Positions 58,001-64,000 of a stretch of DNA of 64,000 nucleotides are shown in pieces. The stretch's first letter is position 1, and every line of letters starts with the position of its first letter. The notes below the pieces were generated by a model. It saw nothing but the letters and a program-made list of their open reading frames with translations, was not told the DNA's origin and did not search any database. Source of the stretch: Clostridia bacterium (lineage in GTDB: Bacteria > Bacillota > Clostridia > Christensenellales > UBA3700); NCBI GenBank assembly GCA_029060025.1, contig JAIDUV010000071.1:1-64000 (forward strand), written 5' to 3'. The translations under genes were made by a program, and so were the position numbers.

Positions 58001-58666
58001 GAAATCCGTCAGTTGACCAAGGCGAGAAAAGATTTGGGAAGCGTCAACCTTGAGTCTATCGAGGACTTTAAGACAGTTGACGAGACTTATCAAATGTACG
58101 TGTCTCAAATCACTGACCTTGAGAATACTTATAATGACTTGACTAAGATTATTGCGCAGTTGTCAAAGCAAATTCTTGATCAGTTCAATACCGAATTTGC
58201 CAAGATAAGCAAGAACTTCGAAATCATATTCAAAGAACTCTTTGGCGGCGGCAACGGAAAACTTGTCATACTACCGCCCGATGAGGGACAGTCAGAACTG
58301 GACGCAGGTATAGAGATAATGGCAGAGCCGCCTGGTAAGAAGTTGCAGTCTATTACGCTTTTGAGCGGTGGTGAGACGGCGCTTACGGCAATGGCAATTC
58401 TCTTTGCGATATTGCGACTCAAAGCAATGCCTTTCTGTATTCTCGACGAGATAGAGGCGGCGCTTGACGACGCTAACGTAGGCGTGTTTGCGCAATACCT
58501 CAAGAGATTTAGCGACGAGACGCAATTTATCGTCATCACTCACCGTAAACCTACAATGGAACTTGCAGATAGACTTTACGGTGTTACGATGCAAGAAAAA
58601 GGCGTATCTAAGGTCGTTGCGGTCAATCTTGCCGACGCTGTAAAGCAAGCCGACCCTAATGCTTAA
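55076..58666 (+). CDS. smc: Chromosome segregation protein SMC
   Basis: [28 protein letters not shown]; hinge; [41 protein letters not shown]. Confidence 0.97.
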   Translation: [1196 protein letters not shown]

Positions 58667-58672
58667 TGGTAT

Positions 58673-58835
58673 GTTCGGCTTAAAGATAGGCTAGGCAAGT
58701 CTAAAATGTATCTTTTCCGCCAATACAGCCTTTGGGCTCCCGCCGACGTACAGCAAGTACGACGACGCTCGTCAAAGACTATCTTGACGAAAAATCTACA
58801 ATTTTATATTTTGCCTATCTCTCTTCTCGCCGAAC
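58673..58835. repeat. Foldback element with interrupted terminal inverted repeats
   Basis: GTTCGGC-ttaa-AGATAGGC at 58673-58691 versus GCCTATCT-ctcttct-cGCCGAAC at 58813-58835; internal gacgacgctcgtc hairpin. Confidence 0.5.
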
Positions 58836-58914
58836 TAATTGATGTTGATAGAGTAAAATACAACTAATCTCCACGCTCAAGACAAACAAAGTATTAGTTT
58901 AAGTATAGGTCATT

Positions 58915-59150
58915 GACGCTCGCAATTACAATGTCATTTCGACTGAAGCGAAGCGTAATGGAGAAATCTCTACAGATTAGACCTCTCGACTTCGCTCGAG
59001 GTGACGAGGCATAATGTTGAGTATGACTAGATGTCATTGACGCTCTCACAAGACGCATCTGCTTGCTATACCGTCACTTTGTTCCTTACGAATGAAGCGA
59101 AATGGCAAATCTAGTGCATTGTCATTGCGACCGAAGTGGAGAAATCTCCA
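58915..59150. repeat. Cluster of composite dispersed hairpin repeats upstream of ftsY
   Basis: 58933-58970 (+), 58979-59005 (-), 59121-59148 (+), plus tcattgacgctctcacaagacgcatctgcttgct. Confidence 0.7.
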
Positions 59151-59189
59151 CAGTATAATTTAATTTTGCTTATAGGCAAAGGAGGCTTT

Positions 59190-60083
59190 ATGGGATTTTT
59201 TGATAAACTTATAAAAGGTTTAAAGCGTACTAAAGAGGCTTTCTCTAAAAAGATATACCAACTTTTTTCGGGAAGAGAACTCAACGACGAGTTTTATGAG
59301 GAGTTAGAAAATACTCTTATATCGTCTGACCTTGGAGTAGAGGCTACCGAGCAGATAATTGAAGAGTTTAAAGACGCGTGCTTTAAGAAAAAGATCAAAA
59401 AGACTGACGATGCTAAAGATTTACTTAAAAGCATAATGGTCGACGCAATAAATTATGATATAGAGGAATATAGTTATCCGCTTGTAATTTTGGTCGCAGG
59501 TGTCAACGGAGTTGGCAAGACTACTGCGCTTGGTAAACTTGCCAAGTATTTTCGAAATAAAGGTAAGAGCGTAGTCCTTGCCGCTGCAGATACTTTCAGA
59601 GCCGCTGCAGGCGAGCAACTCGAAGTATGGGCAGACAGAGCCAAGGTGCGTATAATCAAGCACGACGAGGGCAGTGACCCGGGCGCAGTCGTTTTCGACG
59701 CTATCAAGTCGGCAAAAGCAAAGGGCACAGACGTAGTGTTGATAGATACGGCAGGTAGACTTCAAAATAAGAAAAATCTTATGAACGAACTTGGCAAGAT
59801 TAACAAAGTCGTCGAGAGAGAATATCCCAATGCCGATTATCGCACTTATATAGTGATAGATGCCACCACCGGACAAAACGCATTGTCGCAAGTCGAGGCA
59901 TTTGACGAAATAATAGATATGGACGGCATTATTCTCAACAAACTTGACGGTACTGCAAAAGGCGGAGTTGTCTTTGCTATATCAGTTGAGAAAGAATTGC
60001 CGGTATGCTTTATTGGCGTGGGCGAGGGTATAGATGATCTATTGGAATTTGACGCGAAGTTCTTTATAGATGAGATGTTTTAG
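59190..60083 (+). CDS. ftsY: Signal recognition particle receptor FtsY
   Basis: NG domain GVNGVGKTTALGKLA, DTAGRLQNKKNLM, LNKLDGTAKGG; start trimmed from 59136 to ATG 59190 with ggagg RBS. Confidence 0.96.
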   Translation: MGFFDKLIKGLKRTKEAFSKKIYQLFSGRELNDEFYEELENTLISSDLGVEATEQIIEEFKDACFKKKIKKTDDAKDLLKSIMVDAINYDIEEYSYPLVILVAGVNGVGKTTALGKLAKYFRNKGKSVVLAAADTFRAAAGEQLEVWADRAKVRIIKHDEGSDPGAVVFDAIKSAKAKGTDVVLIDTAGRLQNKKNLMNELGKINKVVEREYPNADYRTYIVIDATTGQNALSQVEAFDEIIDMDGIILNKLDGTAKGGVVFAISVEKELPVCFIGVGEGIDDLLEFDAKFFIDEMF

Positions 60084-60100
60084 TTGTAGGTAATTTCAAA

Positions 60101-60137
60101 GAAAGCCAGTATTGAACACTGTTCAACACTGGCTTTC
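60101..60137 (+). terminator. Intrinsic terminator after ftsY with TTGAACACTGTTCAA apex
   Basis: gaaagccagt...actggctttc long stem. Confidence 0.75.
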
Positions 60138-60161
60138 AAAATATAATGATAAGGGAATTTT

Positions 60162-61142
60162 ATGAAAAGCAAAACTAAATATTTTTTGACAAACGACCAG
60201 ATTGTCAAAATCTTCAACAAAGCAACCTTGGGGCAAGTGGAAAATTATTATCCGCTTGGCGCGGGCGAATTTAACTCTGTATATTGTATAAAGATTCAAG
60301 GCTCAGAAATAGAATATGTACTAAAAGTTGCTCCTCGTGACGGTCAAAGTGTATTGACGTATGAAAAAGATATGCTTGAGGTCGAACTTAAGTGGTATGA
60401 TAAAATTGCTAATAATACTGATATAAAGGTCCCAAAGATATACTTTAGCGACTTTTCAAGAGAAATAATTGACGCCCCATACTTTATAATGGAAAAACTG
60501 AACGGTGTTCAATTAGATAAAATTAAGATAAATTCGACGGGTAGGCTTGCTCAGATGGCGTCGCAAATTCACAAGATTACCTACGATAAGTATGGGTATG
60601 AACAAAATACTTTATATGATAATTGGTATCTTGCAATTAGGTCAATGACTGAGAGTTTAATCAAAGATGCCGAGTTAATGGGACGTAGGAGCAAGCGCGG
60701 GCATAAACTGTTAAAATACATAGATAAATTTAAGGGTATACTTGAAGAAGCGCCTTGCTGTATGGTCAATTTTGACTTATGGACGCCCAATGTATTATGC
60801 GATAAGGGCGTAAATGGCGAATATACTTATGCGTGGATAGACCCAGAGCGCACTTTTTGGGGAGATTACGTTGCTGATTTTGTGGCTTTGGAGTTTGGCA
60901 AAAATATAGAAGACAAGAAGATTGCAATAGATGCTTATAATGCAGTTGCTAAGACGCCTTTAGTCATTACCGATAAAATTAAAGTCAGATATTACGTAAT
61001 GGAGGCATACCTTGCTTTGATACAGGAAGTGGAGAAGTATTATAGATATTCTATCTTTAATTATGGTTGGTATCGCAACGTATTTTCTTCAAAATTTTTA
61101 TATAATCACGCTTTTAAGTTCTTGCAAAGCGTTCAATTATAA
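60162..61142 (+). CDS. Phosphotransferase (APH/choline-kinase-like) family protein
   Basis: VLKVAPRDG; MVNFDLWTPNVLCDKG...YAWIDPERTFWGDYVADF. Confidence 0.8.
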   Translation: MKSKTKYFLTNDQIVKIFNKATLGQVENYYPLGAGEFNSVYCIKIQGSEIEYVLKVAPRDGQSVLTYEKDMLEVELKWYDKIANNTDIKVPKIYFSDFSREIIDAPYFIMEKLNGVQLDKIKINSTGRLAQMASQIHKITYDKYGYEQNTLYDNWYLAIRSMTESLIKDAELMGRRSKRGHKLLKYIDKFKGILEEAPCCMVNFDLWTPNVLCDKGVNGEYTYAWIDPERTFWGDYVADFVALEFGKNIEDKKIAIDAYNAVAKTPLVITDKIKVRYYVMEAYLALIQEVEKYYRYSIFNYGWYRNVFSSKFLYNHAFKFLQSVQL

Positions 61143-61165
61143 TTAAATTATGGAAAAATCACTTT

Positions 61166-61200
61166 AACTGTGTAGTTGAACATTGTTCAATTACACAGTT
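61166..61200 (+). terminator. Intrinsic terminator after phosphotransferase with TTGAACATTGTTCAA apex
   Basis: aactgtgtagttgaac / gttcaattacacagtt stem then ttta. Confidence 0.75.
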
Positions 61201-61384
61201 TTTATTTGAAATTTTATACTTTCCTTGAGTAAATCGCAAAATATTTTTATATATAATTTTGATGTATGAAAAAATATTTATACTGATAAGTTAAATATAT
61301 TATTAAATATTTCTTGACAGCCAATAATTTAAGTGCTAAGATATAAAGGCAAAAACCTTTATAAAGTAAAACTGCTTTAGAGAT

Positions 61385-61708
61385 ATGGAAAAGAAAGACA
61401 GGCTATTTATAAGTATATACAATGACTATTACGGCGCTCTGCTGACGGAGTATCAAAGACAGATAGTCGACGAGTATTACAATCTCGATATGTCACTCAG
61501 CGAACTTGCCGAAGAGCACGGCATTTCGCCGCAAGGCGTGAGAGACGCTTTGAAAAGAGCGGAAAAGCAGTTGGAGGGTTTTGAAGAAAAGTTGGGTCTT
61601 GTCAAGAAGTCGCAAAGTGTGATAGAATTATTACAAGACGCGGTAAGCGACTGTGGCGAAAAAGGACAAGAAAAATTAAAAAAGGCAATAGATATTCTCA
61701 AAGATTGA
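61385..61708 (+). CDS. ylxM: YlxM-type HTH protein (UPF0122) of the SRP operon
   Basis: LLTEYQRQIVDEYYNLDMSLSELAEEHGISPQGVRDALKRAEKQL; directly upstream of ffh. Confidence 0.9.
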   Translation: MEKKDRLFISIYNDYYGALLTEYQRQIVDEYYNLDMSLSELAEEHGISPQGVRDALKRAEKQLEGFEEKLGLVKKSQSVIELLQDAVSDCGEKGQEKLKKAIDILKD

Positions 61709-61727
61709 GACGCCAAAGGGAGGAATA

Positions 61728-63062
61728 ATGGGAGCATTTAGCGGACTAAGCGAAAGACTGTCGCATATATTTTCCAAAATGAAGGACAAGGGCAAACTTA
61801 CTGAACTTGAAGTAAAGCAAGCAATGAGGGAAGTACGAATTGCTCTTTTGGAGGCGGACGTTAATCTTTCAGTAGTCAAGCAGTTTATCAACAACGTCAG
61901 CGAAAAGGCTGTGGGTGATGAAATACTAAAAGGGCTCAATCCGACCCAACAGGTAATTAAAGTCGTCAATGAAGAACTCATTGCTATAATGGGTACCAAT
62001 CACAGCAAGATAAACATAGCCGACAAACCGCCAACAATTATTCTTATGTGCGGACTTCAAGGTAGCGGTAAGACGACTATGTGCGGAAAACTTGCCGTAA
62101 TGCTTCGCAAGCAAGGCAAGAATCCTATGTTAGTTGCGTGCGATATATACAGACCTGCGGCAATCAAGCAGTTGCAGATAGTAGGCAAGAATGCTAACGT
62201 ACCTGTGTTTGAAAAGGGGCAAATCAATCCTCAAAAGATAGTCAAAGAGGCTCTCAAGCAAGCCGAGCACTCGGGCAATGACGTGCTTATTGTAGATACG
62301 GCGGGCAGATTGCATATCGACGAAGAGTTGATGGACGAGATAAGCGGACTTAAGAAATCCTTTAATCCGCACGAGATACTTCTCGTAGTAGATTCAATGA
62401 CAGGTCAGGACGCTGTCAACGTAGCCGCTAAGTTCAACGAGGTTATGGATGTCACAGGCGTAGTTTTGACAAAACTCGACGGTGATACGAGAGGCGGCGC
62501 GGCACTTTCAATAAGAGCCGTCACAGGCAAGCCAATCAAGTTTTGCGGCGTAGGCGAAAAACTCAGCGATATAGAGATATTCTATCCCGACAGAATGGCG
62601 TCAAGAATACTGGGTATGGGCGACGTGCTTACGCTTATCGAAAAGGCTCAGTCCGCGTTCAGCGAACAAGAAGCCTTGGAGATGCAAAAGAAGATGCGCA
62701 CAAATACCTTTACGCTTGAGGACTATCTTGCGCAGATGGAAAAAATGAAGGGTATGGGGGATATGTCGCAAATGATCTCTATGATACCCGGACTTGCAGG
62801 CAAACTCAACGGTAAGAACGTTGATATAGACGAGAGCAAGATCGCCAAGTCAAAGGCTATTATTCAGTCAATGACCCTCAAGGAAAGACGCAACCCGGAT
62901 ATAATCAAGTCGTCGCAAAAGAAGAGAATTGCAATGGGCAGCGGTACCAACGTGCAGGACGTCAATGCGCTTCTCAAGCAATTTGCGCAGACGCAGGATA
63001 TGATGCAAAAGATGAGCAATATGGGGAAGAGAGGTATGAGAGGGATGAAACTCCCATTCTAG
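61728..63062 (+). CDS. ffh: Signal recognition particle protein Ffh
   Basis: GLQGSGKTTMCGKLA, DTAGRLHIDEELM, TKLDGDTRGGAALS, Met-rich M domain. Confidence 0.97.
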   Translation: MGAFSGLSERLSHIFSKMKDKGKLTELEVKQAMREVRIALLEADVNLSVVKQFINNVSEKAVGDEILKGLNPTQQVIKVVNEELIAIMGTNHSKINIADKPPTIILMCGLQGSGKTTMCGKLAVMLRKQGKNPMLVACDIYRPAAIKQLQIVGKNANVPVFEKGQINPQKIVKEALKQAEHSGNDVLIVDTAGRLHIDEELMDEISGLKKSFNPHEILLVVDSMTGQDAVNVAAKFNEVMDVTGVVLTKLDGDTRGGAALSIRAVTGKPIKFCGVGEKLSDIEIFYPDRMASRILGMGDVLTLIEKAQSAFSEQEALEMQKKMRTNTFTLEDYLAQMEKMKGMGDMSQMISMIPGLAGKLNGKNVDIDESKIAKSKAIIQSMTLKERRNPDIIKSSQKKRIAMGSGTNVQDVNALLKQFAQTQDMMQKMSNMGKRGMRGMKLPF

Positions 63063-63079
63063 AAATAACGCATATATCA

Positions 63080-63257
63080 CCCTACCGGCCAAACGAAAAT
63101 ATTGCAATGCTCCATTTTGTCGGTACTTATAAGCGGATTAGATTTCTCGACTGCGCTCAAAATGACATAAAAAGGTTGGTAGATGTGACATAGAAAATAA
63201 ATGAAGTGACAAATCTTCTGTCATTTCGACTGAAGCGAAGCGTAATGGAGAAATCTC
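63080..63257. repeat. Composite dispersed repeat (inverted relative to the copy near 5.5 kb)
   Basis: 63080-63136 block, 63140-63166 hairpin (-), 63220-63257 hairpin (+). Confidence 0.7.
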
Positions 63258-63339
63258 AACCGTATAAAATTATAGATACAAAAATAAAAACAATATAAAT
63301 CGCATCAAAAGATGCAAAAGAAAAAGGAGAACTAAAACA

Positions 63340-63585
63340 ATGGCAGTAAAACTCAGACTTACAAGAATGGGCTCAAAGAAGACACCGTTCTATCGTATCG
63401 TGGCAATCGACAGCAGAAAAGCAAGAGACGGACAATATCTTGACAATATCGGATATTATGACGCTACCAAGAACCCTGCGGAAGTCAAGATCGACAGCGA
63501 AAAGGCTAACTATTGGCTTGGCGTAGGCGCTCAACCCACTGATACGGTAAGAGGTCTTTTGAAGAAAGAAAATATCATTAAGTAA
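63340..63585 (+). CDS. rpsP: 30S ribosomal protein S16
   Basis: [41 protein letters not shown]. Confidence 0.97.
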   Translation: MAVKLRLTRMGSKKTPFYRIVAIDSRKARDGQYLDNIGYYDATKNPAEVKIDSEKANYWLGVGAQPTDTVRGLLKKENIIK

Positions 63586-63596
63586 TAGAGGACATT

Positions 63597-63830
63597 ATGG
63601 AAGAATTGGTAAGATTTATCGTCAACGAACTTGTCGACAACAAAGAGGCTTTTGAAGTCAAGTCGCAAGTCGAGGACGGTATAACGGTCATCAATATCTA
63701 TGCGGAGAAAGAAGAAATCGGCAAGATAATCGGCAAGCAGGGCAGAATTGCCAAGGCTATCCGTACGATAGTAAAGGCAGGCAGCGGCAAAGACAGTCGC
63801 AAAGTATCCGTCGAAATTATTGAAAAATAG
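63597..63830 (+). CDS. khpA: KH-domain RNA-binding protein (KhpA/YlqC)
   Basis: [27 protein letters not shown] motif; next to rpsP. Confidence 0.92.
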   Translation: MEELVRFIVNELVDNKEAFEVKSQVEDGITVINIYAEKEEIGKIIGKQGRIAKAIRTIVKAGSGKDSRKVSVEIIEK

Positions 63831-63832
63831 TG

Positions 63833-64000
63833 ATGGATAGACTGACTATCGGATATATCTCAAAAGCGCAGGGCGTCAAAGGTGAGGTCAAAATATCCCC
63901 TTTGACTGACGACGAAAGCAGATTCAAAAAACTCAAAAGCGTATACTTAGACGGCAAGTCTTACGCAGTCAAAGGCGTAAGAATCTTGCCTAATGGTATT
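63833..64000 (+). CDS. rimM: Ribosome maturation factor RimM, N-terminal part (truncated by window end)
   Basis: [41 protein letters not shown] by manual translation; syntenic position. Confidence 0.88.
   Translation, partial: MDRLTIGYISKAQGVKGEVKISPLTDDESRFKKLKSVYLDGKSYAVKGVRILPNGI

Noticed and set aside
59136-59189. N-terminal extension of FtsY (MEKSPQYNLILLIGKGGF)
   Set aside because: Encoded by the dispersed repeat and the RBS region; true start at 59190 after ggagg.

Overview
The window reads as a chromosomal segment of a low-to-moderate-GC Gram-positive (Clostridia-like Bacillota) genome. Lineage is inferred from gene content and order only. Housekeeping genes include valS, polA-coaE, gltA-type citrate synthase, hslO, a lysine-riboswitch-controlled asd-dapA-dapB operon, and the conserved smc / ftsY / ylxM-ffh-rpsP-khpA-rimM cluster. 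I saw no rRNA, tRNA, CRISPR array, prophage or transposase gene.

The most unusual material is a surface-protein region (about 18.3-40.7 kb). It holds a 2.8-kaa MBG-like repeat protein translationally coupled to a multi-TM protein carrying two copies of an uncharacterised cytoplasmic domain, followed by an NfeD/flotillin (FloA) operon. A second giant protein (1908 aa) has the same parts fused in one polypeptide: lipobox, extracellular repeats, TM segments, coiled coil and a divergent copy of the same domain. This gene-fusion relationship suggests an undescribed envelope-spanning system.

The intergenic DNA carries a dispersed hairpin repeat family with visible compensatory changes, a 126-bp foldback (MITE-like) element, other foldbacks, a four-repeat PhoP-box-like array, a matched pair of hairpins flanking a lone gene, and a likely leaderless promoter. 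All calls are by eye from sequence and the supplied ORFs; no searches were run.
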